Counted from the first letter of the stretch, positions 32,401 through 44,342 are shown. The stretch is 64,000 nt of DNA from Plazaster borealis (GCA_021014325.1 CM037457.1:9676538-9740537), one strand, 5' to 3'. Program-made: numbers and translations. Notes: generated from the sequence alone by a model not told the origin.

Positions 32401-32699
32401 ATTATACTCAGACTCCAATAATAACAAATACCCATGTTGTGAATTAATGCCACAGTTGAAAACAACTGTTTTTATTTTGTGCTGGAGACCGCATGTTTTG
32501 GCAAACTGGAGACTAAACACAAAAATGTCGGTGCACCAGACCCTGACAAGACTGCAACGCCCGAGTGAGGGCGCGCGCGGCAATCACAAGCTAATTACAT
32601 TTTGCTGTGATTGCTGTGCAACGTTAATCGGTGACAGATTAGTATTACGCTAAATATAATTCATTTTTATCGCATTTGCGATCAAAATGCTTTATACTC

Positions 32700-33344
32700 T
32701 GCTATACACATTAGGTATGGCGCCCTCATTGTTACAGGCTTCTCCAGGTGGGATGGCTTCCCAGGGACTGCTCTATGTAAATGAGGTCCCCAGATCAGGC
32801 TGGCCTTGACCACTCGAGGTTTCGCGAGCCCTCCCTGGATTGGCCAGTTCGTTCAAAGGGTTGGCTGGTCAAATAATATTTAGCCAATAAGAACTGCCCA
32901 TTTGGGGAAGAACTTTTTGTTGGGCGCTGAGTTGATCACTTTTGTTGCAGCTTAATTAAAGAACATTTCTACGCTAAGTAACTATAAGGCCTTTTATCCT
33001 TAAGGTGATAAAAGGAATTGTTCTGAAAAGCCCTCTAGCGTTCAGTGTTTCTTGCCTTTATTACAGAATGCAAAGTGACAAGTTAACGAAGACTAAGAGC
33101 CTGTAATTGGAAACGATGTGACTGCGTGCGTTGTGATCGCAATTGGGTATGTGTTTTGCGGAACTTTCAAGAGAATTTGTTGACGTAAAAATGTAAAAAT
33201 AGAACCAGCCAGTATGCATCTTACAATTTTACTAAAGGCCACTGACGGCAGTTGGAAAAAAGGGCACGGCAATATATCACCGTGAATTGTCGGTGATTTT
33301 GAGGGCACCGACGGCATGCTCGGGATAAATGTTTATTCCCCGAA
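32700..33344. other. No supportable gene
   Basis: Moderately GC-rich between 32700 and 32900. 33230-33320 has short inverted 'GGGCAC.G.C' motifs. No open frame of interest. Confidence 0.4.
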
Positions 33345-33530
33345 AGTGAAATAATAATAATAATAATATTTATTATTCAAAAAACGCCTTCCATGTCACA
33401 GACATCACAAAGCGCTGTACAATTAAAACTATTAAAAATACAGACAGTTTTGTAAAAACAGAAGAAACAATTGTTACTACAGAAAAACAGCAATATAAAA
33501 AAACAAAAAACAAAAAAAGCATTACATTCA
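33345..33530. repeat. AATAAT microsatellite plus SINE-tail-like sequence
   Basis: AATAATAATAATAATA followed by TTTATTATTCAAAAAACGCC and AAAGCGCTGTACAATTAAAA, a layout recalled from 3' ends of echinoderm short retroelements read in reverse. No body recognised beyond it. Confidence 0.5.
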
Positions 33531-33589
33531 ACAAATATGTTGTGAAAAGTAATTCTTAAAAAGGTAAGTTTTCAGATAAGATTTAAAAA

Positions 33590-33900
33590 TTTCAAATGTA
33601 TTGGCAGATTGGATTGCTGCTGGCAATTACTGATAAACGCGTTGAAAACATACACAGCATTGTTGACGCTGGTCTCACGCAAATTCTGTCGACAGCGTGG
33701 TCTGCAGAGTACAGTTCCATGGAAATATTAGCTTGTTTACCAAAAACTACACAACATGTAGGCTTCATTCTACAAAAATTACACAATTTCAGATACCGTG
33801 GATGAACAAAAAGAGAACTTTACTGTATAATGTAAGATTGTTTTCTTATTGATTTTGTTTTGTTTTGTTGTATTGTGGGGGTTTATTTTGCAGGATTTAG
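33590..33900 (+). repeat. Copy of the 8302-9338 family core (plus)
   Basis: GTCGACAGCGTGGTCTGCAG, AGTTCCATGGAAATATTAGC, AACATGTAGGCTTCATTCTA and TTTACTGTATAATGTAAGAT match 8930-9110 in order. Truncated at both ends. Confidence 0.65.
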
Positions 33901-34344
33901 AGACACGTTTGTGTTTGTAATTATCCCACCAAAACAGCAAACTTGGCTGAGTTTATTTGGACTCTCAATCCAAGCCTGTACCAAAAATTTGGCGCTTGGC
34001 AAAATCGCACGCCTAGAAAAATCCAGGTGTGCTTTTTCCACAGGCCTGTGATTTTTTAAATCAGACGGACTGACTTACCATTTCATCACACTTTTTGCAT
34101 AAGGTTTTGCACAGAGATGACAACAGTTTGACCTTTACTTCTGGTCAAAACTTGACAACTTGTAATAACACACTCGCACACAAGTTTAGTGTACATGTAT
34201 TTATGTACATGTACCGCGGACGAGTGCATTACATATTGCTGTTACATTGTATTCTGACCATCCAAAAATTGTTAAATGCAAACTAAACACCCTCCTTACT
34301 ATTCACAATCCCATAACTTTGAAATTAAACTTGACTATCATTCA

Positions 34345-34600
34345 AACACATCAGACAATTGAACCTCATAAAGACGGCAGCTAAACATTGCAGTCATGAT
34401 GACATCATCAAGTGTCAAATAACATTAAATCAAAGTTTAATAAAATAAAATAAAAGTTAAACTCGCCTGTACCACATGTTGGATTTTTACAATCTATACA
34501 TCATCGGAAAGGTCCAAACACGTCACACATGTGACCCTAGTGTGACCTTGTTCCAGTTTAAACCGAAAGTTGAGGCAAAATAGTTTTAAAATCTATAAGT
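34345..34600 (+). repeat. Dispersed repeat, copy 2 of 3
   Basis: See 30995-31280; same motif order with different internal indels. Confidence 0.7.
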
Positions 34601-34740
34601 TCACCTCTGTGGTCAATGTAAAATAGAAATTGGACATGAAATGACATTTGACTCTCTAACGTTTCATTTGAAACATTGATGACATCATAGAAGTCAACAG
34701 TGCCCTCTGCTGACAAAGTTTATAAGTATGAGGTTTTTAA

Positions 34741-35104
34741 AGACATCATACACGTTTGGTAATTGTCAAAGACCAGTGTTCTCATTCGGTGTATCCCAAC
34801 ATATGCATAAAATAACAAGCCTGTGAAAATTTGGTCTCAATTGGTCATCGAAGTTGCAAGAAAATGATGGGAAAAAAACACCCTTGTACAAATTTGTGTG
34901 CTTTCAGATGTAGGAATAAAAACTTCTTGCAAGAAGTTTTTATTATTTTAGTGAGAAATTACCTCTTTCTCGAAAACTACGCTACTTCAGAGGTAGTCGT
35001 TTCTCACAATGTTTTATACTATCAACAGCTCTCTGTTGGTCGTTACCAAGTCAGTTTTTATGCTAATATATATTTTGAGTAATTACCAAATGTGTACAGT
35101 GCCT
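34741..35104. mobile_element. 364-bp TTAA-flanked MITE
   Basis: TTAA (34737-34740)|AGACATCATACACGTTTGGT at the left and ACCAAATGTGTACAGTGCCT|TTAA (35105-35108) at the right. The interior has AACTTCTTGCAAGAAGTTTT, itself a small palindrome. Same family as 36160-36455 and the outer part of 2277-2964. Confidence 0.85.
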
Positions 35105-35134
35105 TTAAACTCAAGAAGTAAACTGAATTGAACC

Positions 35135-35470
35135 TTGAAACTCATCAGGGAATTAAACCTCAAAATGTAGATGGCACAAATTTAATGACATTATGATGAC
35201 GTCATAAGGTGACACCTTATGACGTCAAACTAAACGTCAAACATTAAACTAAACTTTAAGATTAGAAAAAAATCCTTTTGGTTGGTAAGCAGTTTGCAAT
35301 CAGCTAATTCTATTTTCTCATTAGAAAAAATCATAACTCAACCTAACAGTGGAATTTTACAATCTATACATTATCAGAAAGTATCTTCATAAACTGAACG
35401 AGCGTTACACACATATGACCCCAATTTGACCTGGTCTTAGGTTGAAGCGAAATATCTTGAATCTTGAATC
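35135..35470 (+). repeat. Dispersed repeat, copy 3 of 3
   Basis: See 30995-31280. It contains an internal palindrome, GACGTCATAAGGTGACACCT..TATGACGTCA, at 35197-35226. Confidence 0.65.
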
Positions 35471-36155
35471 ACAATATCTATGAACAATAGGTCATGCAAA
35501 AAAAAAATCAATTCAAGGATCAACAACATGAACACCTTGTTTTTTGTGACGGTCGTTTTAACATGATTTTGGACGATTAGTCTATGAATATGAGGTCTCG
35601 AAAGGTCTTGGCACGAGACCCAAAGACTTTTGCATCAAGACCGAGATCAAGTCTTCAAGGTTTAGACCTGGAAACAGCCGAGACTTCAACAATTTGGGTC
35701 TTAAACCAGTCTTGACACTGAGAATGGCAGCGAGACCTACAACCCTGCATTGCACGCATTCACGCCTTACTGTAGTTGCCTTTCATTTGCTACAAATAAT
35801 TCAAATCAAATTATACCTCATGTGTTAGAGTCGTACTAGACAAACGGATCAAACCAACATTTATAAGACGAATTCAAAAATATGTGCATCAACATGTGTC
35901 TTTATTCTGTTCTCCAGTTTTCCACCCCACCCTCACTGTAGCCATACACGAGGCCAACTTATTTGCATAAATGTATCATATTACAAGTGTGATCATGTGA
36001 ACACTACATCATGTACAACACATTTTAATTGCTTATTCCTAGTGATGATTGCAGGGGTCGAAATTAAATTAAATTGCCGCTAGCCAGCAGGGACAGTGAA
36101 AAAAAAAAGTTACTGGCCCGCTAGAAATGTTGGTGGCCCAAAATTTTGTTTGTAA
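35471..36155. other. No gene; GAGACC-rich patch and a CAGGG-type end
   Basis: 35580-35745 is rich in GAGACC/GGTCTC motifs. 36052 begins CAGGGGTCGAAATT, a CAGGG-family tip whose other end was not found. The rest is unremarkable. Confidence 0.45.
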
Positions 36156-36159
36156 TTAA

Positions 36160-36455
36160 GTATCCTACACGTTTGGTAATGACTCAAAACAAATATTAGT
36201 ATAAAAACTGACTTGGTAACAAGCAACGGAGAGCTGTTGATAGTATAAAACATTGTAGTAAATGACTCCCTCTGAAGTAACGTAGTGAAAGCACACAAAT
36301 TTGTACAACAAGGGTGTTTTTTCTTTCATCATTTTCTTGCAACTTCGATGACCAATTGAGCCCAAATTTTCACAGGCTTGTTATTTTATGCACAAGTTGG
36401 GATACACCAAGTGAGAACACTGGTCTTTGACAATTTCCAAACGTGTTCAGTGCCT
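36160..36455 (-). mobile_element. 296-bp TTAA-flanked MITE
   Basis: TTAA at 36156-36159 and 36456-36459. TCCTACACGTTTGGTAAT and ATTTCCAAACGTGTTCAGTG are the inverted ends. The interior is oriented opposite to 34741-35104 (CAACTTCGATGACCAATTGA). Confidence 0.8.
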
Positions 36456-36509
36456 TTAAAACTAAATCAGCATCATTAGGGGGCCTAAAAAGAAAAGCAA
36501 AAACAACAA

Positions 36510-36960
36510 AACTAAACAAATAAAGAGGAAACAAATCTTACATTATACAGTAAAATAATCCTTCTGTTCATCCAGGGTATTTTAAATTGTGTAATTTTTG
36601 TAAAATAAACTCTACACGTACGCTACGTTGCGTAGTTTTTTGTAAACAAGCTAACAATCCAAGGAACTTGCTCATCACACCATGCTGTCGACGAAATGTA
36701 CGTGCATACCAGCGAGGACAGTGCTGTATAAGGTTTTTATAGCCCGCGCACCAGCGATGTGATTTTGCTTTTTTGGGGGAAAACCATGGGGAAAACACTT
36801 TTTTCCCAAGCATGTGCAGACACGTAAAGTCTTTCGTCAAGGCGTTTCAAACTGGTTTTGTACGCTATCGCGTAATATTTCATCTATTGAGGGCGTTTAC
36901 TCTTATGCTATTGCGTTGTTCTAAAAGGCCCTCTAACGTTTAAAATTTCTTAGCACGCAC
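36510..36960 (-). repeat. Copy of the 8302-9338 family core (minus)
   Basis: Faces the plus copy at 37078-38060, giving an inverted pair. Shared on the reverse complement: TGCACATGCTTGGG, ATCGCTGGTGCGCGGGC, GTTCCTTGGATTGTTAGCTT. Confidence 0.7.
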
Positions 36961-37077
36961 AAAACGAAGACTGTAAGCCTGTAAATTGGAAACGACGTGA
37001 CTCTGCTTGTCGCACGGAGTGCGTTGTGTACATCAGGATTGCAATGTGGTCTGTATTTCGCGAACTTACGACTGAAT

Positions 37078-38060
37078 TTTCACGCTAAAACAGTGTAAAA
37101 ATGTCTTTTCCTCGAAACGCTCCCACTCGAAACACTCGAGGTCAAACAAACCCCGCGACGAAGGACTCGTGATACATCGGCGACTAGTTAGTTTGGACCT
37201 GCCTACATATATGAATGTACGGAGCTAACGCGAATACAGCGCCAAACTTCACGGCCATATATGTGACTCTTTAAAGGACGATCCAACAGGCAAATAATCA
37301 GCAAGCCAATTTACAACGGATTAATGATTTGGGGATTTTCGTTCTTTGAGAGGCAAGGCGATTCCGCAGCTTGGCTTGATTTTTAGTACATCGCTCTACA
37401 CGTCAAGCATTCAACCCTAACATAATACACACACGGCAAGAATTCACTCGACAAGTGTCGCGAAACGCAGACCGCATTATCACGGTGTAGGCCCCTACAC
37501 AAAGCACAATCTTTGCGAAACACAAGCAGTCGCGTGACTTAAAATTTCTGCTCATGCTCGGGAAAACGGTTATTCCCATGACATTGCAATAATTGTCACT
37601 GTACACATTTAAACCGTATACAGCGCTGGTCCGCACGTTCATGGTCTGCGGAGCTTAGTTCCTTGGAAATTTTAGTCTGTTTATAATGAAAAACTACCCA
37701 ACGTGTAGGCTTCATTTTACAATGACAGATTAGGATACCCAGGATGGACAGAAAGAGTATTTTACTGTATGATTTAAGTTTAGTTTCTTCTTGCTTTTGT
37801 TTTGTTTTCCAAGCAACGAGACGTTTATGTGTGTGTTTATAATGCTAACCGTGAGTTTTTGGCCACCGATGACGTCAAGGGGTCAATGCATATCATTATT
37901 ATAGATAAAACAGTTTTTGACTTTCGGCATTTTTGACTTGAATTCTTTATTACTAAATGCAAATTTGAAGTGTGAAATGGTTATTAACCGGTATCTACGA
38001 TGTCTATTCAGCCATAAAAAGGTAGTAATTAAATTATTGAGAGCATCCTGGAACCACTTT
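37078..38060 (+). mobile_element. Second copy of the 8302-9338 element, left end lost
   Basis: Matches 8395-9338 closely (AAAGGACGATCCAACAGGCA, TTCGTTCTTTGAGAGGC, AGAAAGAGTATTTTACTGTA). The right end GAGCATCCTGGAACCACTTT is followed by TTAA at 38061-38064. The left terminal repeat is missing. Confidence 0.85.
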
Positions 38061-38065
38061 TTAAA

Positions 38066-39084
38066 GTACCACCACAACATGTCAAATTTTTGTTCAGGCC
38101 TTTTATGACAACTTTGGAGTTCACAATGTGATTACATTTTCAAATTTATAACCATCTGAAATCCACTGGAAAGTGTCCACAAAGCCTATGTGCATCAGTC
38201 ACAGAGGTATAACCAGACATTCTCATAGGGGGGGGGAGGGGGCAACCGAGGCAAATACATAATTTCAGGTGCTATAAAAGGTACCTTTTGACTCATTCAT
38301 TTGTGAATTTTTTTCAATCTCATTTGGGTGGCCAAAAGGGGGAGGCGAGCAGGTGCTTCCCGTAACTTTTTTAACTCTTCGGCTGGACTTTGAGTCGCCC
38401 TCAAGTTTTTTCACAAGCCTGCATGTATGTATGCACACAATTTTTGAGGTGCTTGGAGTCTTGCCAAGCTTTTTTATGGATGGATAACTATCAACAGCCA
38501 ATCACAGAGTGCGGACTGTTGGTTTACTTGGACTTCTGTAACCCGCTCTGTTGTACTACACATACACGATGTGTTGTGTGTGCATGGACGACCAGCAGGC
38601 GATCGTACGATGTTACGGTGATACGTCATTGATAAAATAAATAGGGTAATTACACAACCATTCTTGGAGGGCCACAAATGTCAAATCACTTTGAAACAAC
38701 ACACGCCTGAAACTTTGCAGCCATATCTGACGGGATTACCTGGGGATCCTAGGTGACTCATTACAGACCAGAGTTCGACCTGAGCGGTGGTCCGCTGGAC
38801 AAATGCCAGTTGAAACGGCGGCAGACCAGCTGAAATACCTTGCCAAGCGGTCCGGCCGGCAACTAAAAAATATCGGCAAAAGTATTATGGAACTCCGACG
38901 ATTTCCTTTTTTTTGTCTGAGAAGGCTACCCTCTTTTAAAAAAAATTGCAAAGTGCAAGCGATGACCAACTTTTTCCATAGGGACAGACGTTTGAGTTTC
39001 CCCCATGGTTTGAGGCAGTGCACACAGTAGATACAGCTAGCTACAATCCCGGTCATAACTCGTTGGGCCCCCCACCCCCAATCA
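38066..39084. other. No supportable gene
   Basis: G-run at 38229-38241. 38760-39060 has GC-rich patches (CGGTCCGGCCGGC) near a possible CAGAG-type tip (38768) without a partner. Open frames are short. Confidence 0.4.
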
Positions 39085-40985
39085 CTCATTATTACAATTT
39101 ATTCAGCCAAGATCATCAACTAACATGCAGCACGTTCCGTTACTAATGATTTAATGGAACAGTACCAGAAAGTAAGAACGAATATTGGAATCGGATGACA
39201 AGACAAACTCATTCTAAAATGGCCAGTATTAATCCAATCTCAAAATGGAAACTCATTATTACAACTTATTCGGCTAAGATCATTAACTAACATGCAGCAT
39301 TACAAGAAAGTAATATTTGTTAGTGTTCTGTTACTAATGATTTATTTGAACAGTAAAAGAAAAGTAAGAACAAATATTGGAATCGGATGACAAGACAAAC
39401 TCATTCTAAAATGGCCAGTATTAGTACAATCTTAAAATGGAAACTCATTATTACAACTTATTCGGCCAAGATCATCAACTAACATGCAGCATTACAAGAA
39501 AGTAATATTTTTTAATGTTCCGTTACTAAATGTAGTGGAACAGTAACAGAACTTAGGCAAGAACAACTATTGGAATCGGCTGACAAGACAAACTCATTCT
39601 AAAAAGACCAGTATTAATACAAGTGAAACAAACCACTGTGACCCTAAAGTCTATTAATCCAATCTTAAAATGGGAAATGAATCCTAAACAATAATTTGTT
39701 TTATGTTAAACATTGGGCGGGGGAGTGTGATTGGGGAGGATGATATCTTCTAAAAGGTTCCTTAGAATGCAAGTGGAAAACAAACTTGTTTCTATGTAAC
39801 ATTTTCTGTAAATTGTTTATGTTTCTCTTCATTCTTATTTGTTGTTAACATAAAAGCCAAATTATAGATTTGATTATTTTACTTTAGTTAAGTACAAAGG
39901 TTTAACACAGTGTATACAGCCATTGCAACTTATATACACCTCAATGATCCTTTGAACGATGTGTAATGCACCTCCGCACAATGGCCGTCTACCATTTTCT
40001 GAAGCATTAGACATAAGATTCTTGGCTGTCATGCGCTTGCACCAAAACACACATGATAATAACTGTCTTGTGCGACCCGTAGGAAAGCAAACAGTTTACC
40101 ATCAGTACCCAAATAAAATAAAAGAATTGACTCTCCTTTTTTTGTGTAGTATATGTACGTGTCCTTGGTTTGAATATAGCCTGAACCACATGCCTTCCTT
40201 TTTTTTAGTACTATTTTTTGTCTTCTCTCTTTTAAGCATCACTCTCAAATCTTAGCTTTACCCTCTCTTCCCGACCAACGAGCGCTTCAATCTGAAAGCA
40301 ATGAATGTCCAATGTGTCTTCACTCACTTAACAATTGTCAAACACCAACCCCCATTTCCCCTCTCTAATTTTGTTCAAGTTTTTTAGGCAATCCTGGTCA
40401 TAACTGGTTAGGTCCTCTTGCCCCCAATCAACAGTTACTGTTATGATTATTATTAAAGTCATTGTTACAATTTATTTGGCCAAGATCATCAACTAGCATG
40501 CAGCTCAACATTTCATGTGAGCATTTTCGGAAAGAAGTATAAGAAAAAAAGAAAACAAATCTCGACGAAAACAAAGGTGGTTTCGGCAGATGGCCGAAAC
40601 CCCCAAATATTCAGTTTGCGCTCCAGTTGGGGTGGTTACTATAATGATTATCATTAACTAAACTCATTAATACAATTTATTCGGCCAAGATCATCAACTA
40701 ACGTGCAGCATTACAAGTAATAATTTTTTGTTACTGTTCCGTTACTGAATGTAGTGGAACAGTAACAGAACTTAGGCAAGAACAACTAAAGGAATCGGAT
40801 GACAAGACAAACTCAATTTAAAATGGCCAGTATTAATAAAAGTGAACCAAACCACTGTGTCTTGAAAGCCAATTGATCCAACCTTAAAATGAGCAAAGAA
40901 TTCTAGACAAATAAATCTAAAATGATAACAACATTGGACGGACGAGCGGGGGACGGGGGAGGGTGATATATTCATTGTCAGGTGG
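39085..40985. repeat. Cluster of ~165-200-bp repeats
   Basis: ACTCATTATTACAA.TTATTCGGCCAAGATCATCAACTAA starts near 39085, 39251, 39443, 40459 and 40661, followed by GGAATCGGATGACAAGACAA and AAATGGCCAGTATTA. 39720 and 40935 repeat GGACGGGGGAGGGTGATAT-like text, so the whole block was also duplicated. About 40 residues of unrelated AT-rich sequence separate the two groups at 39780-40420. Confidence 0.85.
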
Positions 40986-41054
40986 CCCAAGCAATTTGTC
41001 CGGGATTGTAGCTAGCTAGCTACTATACACATTGGATTGTAACTTGTCAGGGAG

Positions 41055-41150
41055 TGCATCCACTAGCCATCAGCAAAATCAGCCAATTGGAAAATTCATA
41101 AGTTTATGAATTTTCCAATTGGCTGATTTTGCTAATGGCTAGTGGGTGCA
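41055..41150. repeat. 96-bp near-perfect hairpin
   Basis: Arms of ~47 bp (TGCATCCACTAGCCATCAGC.. and its reverse complement) with about two mismatches and essentially no loop, centred near 41102. Foldback MITE or template-switch product; could fold as a stem if transcribed. Confidence 0.95.
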
Positions 41151-41563
41151 CAAAAGCCAATAGAAACATTCGTTTTGCACAAGTGTTCTCCACATGTGAG
41201 TTTTGGAAGGGCAGGCCACCCTGCCAAAGAATTGGCCGCTCTTTCAAAGTAGTTGACTGCCCTGCCAAAAATATGAAAAATCATGTACGAACGCAACTTT
41301 GATCCCAGCACGGAATAATGGTATAAGTTCCCGACACAGACTTTTTTCGCCAGGCGCTCACTCAAACGAGTAGCCGTGTTGGGGAGCTCACTGACCGTCA
41401 AACCGCTGCATAGCGATCACCCTAGACCGCGCTGACCCTAGACCAGCAGGCTGTGCACACAGCTAGTTGATGGCCGCGGTACACAGTACATGTGTTGCAT
41501 GCATCAATGGAGCCTAAATCGGCACCTGATTGTTTCGCATCCGTGAAAAGTTTTGTATTATTC

Positions 41564-42754
41564 CAGGGTACGAAACTAAGAAAATTTGCTGGTTGCCCCA
41601 GGGCAACCACAACTGAAAATCAGGTTGCCCGAAAGTAATTTTGGTTGCCCGAATATAATAATGCTTTGCGCATTGCATGCTCTTTATAGGGTAAAGATTT
41701 CAAAATGGCTATCGAAACGGACATCGAAACGGACATCGCCGATCGTGAGTGGGTCTCATCACCGTGATTTTTGCTGATTTCGATACATGTTCTTCATCAT
41801 CCGTTAATCCGGCATCGGTATTGGCCCTTACGGGTGTTTTACCCAACATAAAACCAAACTTCAGGAGGCTCATTGTGATTGTCACGTCATGAAACTTTGT
41901 CAAGTTTGACACATTAACACGTGAATTAAATAGCAGCGAGTAATACTCACACCATGTTCGCTAGCTGTCCCCACGCTCGTTATAATATGTGCAGCATAAC
42001 GACTGCGTGGCACCAGTGAATCATGGAAAGCGCAATTCATGGAAAGCGCGTGTGCGCGCAGTCTACATCTATTTTGTTACTTGTCTGTTCCAACTATACG
42101 CCCTTTTCGAAACGACTGGCTTCGGCTTTGGATTCGGCTTCAGCTCCGTTCTCTTGTCTGAATCCCTGAACGCATAGCACGCGTATAGTCAAAACAACTG
42201 AGGGGCCTAGCTAGCCTGAGCCGAATCCGAAGCCGAAGCCGGTCGTTTCGAAAAGGGCCATAGAATCGACCTAACTATAGTTGGGCCCGGGCCAACTGTG
42301 TTTTGGATTGGGCCACACCTGTGCCCAACTATTTATAGTTAGGCCGGTTCTATAGTTGGGATGGAACATGACCACGTCGCGTCGAGTCCGAGGTCCGAAT
42401 AATACAACGTACGGTACATTGTGCACACATTATCCGCTACCATGCCCCTACACAGTGCCATCGCGCTGTGTGTGTGTATCGCATACGTGCGCTGACGCTG
42501 GAAAGTTCGCACATGGTTCGCGGTGGACGGCGTGATTTAAAAAAATAAATAATAATTGTTAAACGCTTCCGGTGAAGTACAACATCGTAACTATTTTTCA
42601 TGAAGCTTCATGTGGAAAATTCAAACGATCTTTGGATCTTTGGAGCTGGCCTAAATTCTTATTTTTTGTTTAAGGTTGCCCGACGGGCAACAACGGTTTG
42701 ATCACGGGTTGCCCGAGTGATTTTTTGGTTGCCAACCGTTAATTTTGCACCCTG
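41564..42754 (+). mobile_element. 1,191-bp CAGGG-family element with 5-bp TSD TATTC
   Basis: Starts CAGGGTACGAAACTAA and ends TTAATTTTGCACCCTG. TATTC flanks both ends (41559-41563 and 42755-42759). The homologous sequence at 28270-28280 reads GTATTATTCATGATACTC with no insert. The subterminal regions are GGTTGCCC-rich (41590-41650 and 42675-42735). A TA-flanked MITE is nested at 42099-42260. No transposase. Confidence 0.92.
42099..42260. mobile_element. 162-bp TA-flanked MITE, copy 2
   Basis: CGCCCTTTTCGAAACGAC and GTCGTTTCGAAAAGGGC are the inverted ends, with GGCTTCGGCTT..GAAGCCGAAGCC inside; TA flanks. Inverse orientation to 24898-25050. Confidence 0.85.
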
Positions 42755-42928
42755 TATTCATAATACTCACAGCCGGCCGGTCCGATAAACAAGAATACTG
42801 CTTCGAGTGTTGTTGAGTTACAAGGAAGTTAAACACTACAAGTACCATATGTGCTTCAATGGTCTGAGTTTTACGAGCATGAAAGGTGATTGGTCAGAGT
42901 ATTTGTTAGCAATAAGCAATGACCAATA

Positions 42929-43047
42929 AGCGATTTTGAGATATGGCGGACACATTACTATAACACTGTTTGATTTGGGTAAATTTGTCTGTATGCACCC
43001 AAATCCTACAGTACACTCCTATAGTGTCCACCATATCTCAAAAAGGC
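42929..43047. mobile_element. ~119-bp TA-flanked MITE
   Basis: GCGATTTTGAGATATGGCGG..ACAC and GTGTCCACCATATCTCAAAA..AGGC are inverted ends. TA lies on both sides (42927-42928 and 43048-43049). The related sequence at 28454-28465 lacks it. Confidence 0.8.
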
Positions 43048-43500
43048 TAATGAGGTGCCCGCTCTAATAAATATGTGCAGATTGTAATGTTCTTGACTTC
43101 TTCCGAACACTAAGATAAGAAATGCATGTTTTTTTAAGAAGCTCCCGACTGTTTCGCAAAGTGTCAAGATTATCATCACTTTTCAAGAACAAGATGAACA
43201 TTTAAGCCATGAAATTATGTGTAAGTTGTTTCTGCCAGGGATTTCTAAAAGTCAAATAACCCATTTTTCAGTGACCATTCCTTTTGAAGTTTTGTCACAT
43301 CAAAGCTTTGTTTTCACTCAATAATATCTCACTGTTTATAAACCTTAAATGAACAATTACCTTTCAAATAATGACTTTAAGTCTCGAAGTATTTACCCAA
43401 AAGACAATTTATGAGATAAAACTTCTTCTAGTGCTCGTTCAAATAAAAATAGTTTACACTGTGTGGAAAGTTTTTCATCATTTTGATTCTCGTTTTGTAA

Positions 43501-44000
43501 NNNNNNNNNNNNNNNNNNNNNNNNNNNNNNNNNNNNNNNNNNNNNNNNNNNNNNNNNNNNNNNNNNNNNNNNNNNNNNNNNNNNNNNNNNNNNNNNNNNN
43601 NNNNNNNNNNNNNNNNNNNNNNNNNNNNNNNNNNNNNNNNNNNNNNNNNNNNNNNNNNNNNNNNNNNNNNNNNNNNNNNNNNNNNNNNNNNNNNNNNNNN
43701 NNNNNNNNNNNNNNNNNNNNNNNNNNNNNNNNNNNNNNNNNNNNNNNNNNNNNNNNNNNNNNNNNNNNNNNNNNNNNNNNNNNNNNNNNNNNNNNNNNNN
43801 NNNNNNNNNNNNNNNNNNNNNNNNNNNNNNNNNNNNNNNNNNNNNNNNNNNNNNNNNNNNNNNNNNNNNNNNNNNNNNNNNNNNNNNNNNNNNNNNNNNN
43901 NNNNNNNNNNNNNNNNNNNNNNNNNNNNNNNNNNNNNNNNNNNNNNNNNNNNNNNNNNNNNNNNNNNNNNNNNNNNNNNNNNNNNNNNNNNNNNNNNNNN
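43501..44000. other. Assembly gap (500 N)
   Basis: Exactly 500 N's, so probably a placeholder of unknown true length. The left flank is transposon; the right flank begins GTAGTTGAGGTGATCGC|GTAAGT, which would be a donor if an exon end lies there. Confidence 0.99.
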
Positions 44001-44125
44001 GTAGTTGAGGTGATCGCGTAAGTAAACCCTGCCCCCACCCTGCCACCCCCCCCCCCAGGGAAATTCCCTCCCTGACGTTCTTGAGACCCGTCTTTTAAAT
44101 CGCCCGCCCTCTTTCGTTTCATTAA

Positions 44126-44172
44126 CATTTACCCACAATGCCCTAATTGCGATCCAACATGGCGACAGTGAG
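44126..44172 (+). promoter_or_regulatory. Candidate promoter: ZNF143-like and YY1-like sites
   Basis: TTTACCCACAATGCCCTA resembles the ZNF143/STAF binding site. Twenty bases on, CCAACATGGCGACAG resembles the YY1 site typical of downstream core promoters. Both precede the first coding ATG at 44343 by ~180-210 bp. The ATG inside the YY1-like site opens an upstream frame of 18 codons (44159-44215). A GTGAGT donor directly after it could make a short 5' leader exon, with an acceptor at TTTTGGCAG (44328). Confidence 0.5.
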
Positions 44173-44342
44173 TCGAGGAAAAAATACTGCGATAACTCGG
44201 AATATGATATCTTAGATTGCATATGTTGTGTACCCCTTTTCTTTTGGAAAACGAAAACGTCAAAAAGGTGCAGGTCTGAAGGTTAAAACCTAAACCTCTT
44301 CTCCTCCAAAAGGGTGATATTTTGGCAGGAAAGAGGTCAGAC

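Larger units (their letters stand above)
41410..43500 (-). mobile_element. Second copy of the 28155-29043 family, with two insertions
   Basis: Matches 28155-28970 in the same orientation (ATCACCCTAGACCG, CAATAAGCAATGACCAAT, GAGGTGCCCGCTCTAATAAA, GAAGCTCCCGACTGTTTCGC). It carries insertions at 41564-42754 and 42929-43047 and runs into the assembly gap, where its CAGGG end should lie. Confidence 0.8.

Noticed and set aside
44001..44023. GATCGC|GTAAGT next to the gap as the end of a hidden exon
   Set aside because: Only 17 bases of the supposed exon are visible; cannot be tested without the gap sequence.
43371..44222. Long open frames spanning the N run
   Set aside because: They are open only because the N's translate without stops.
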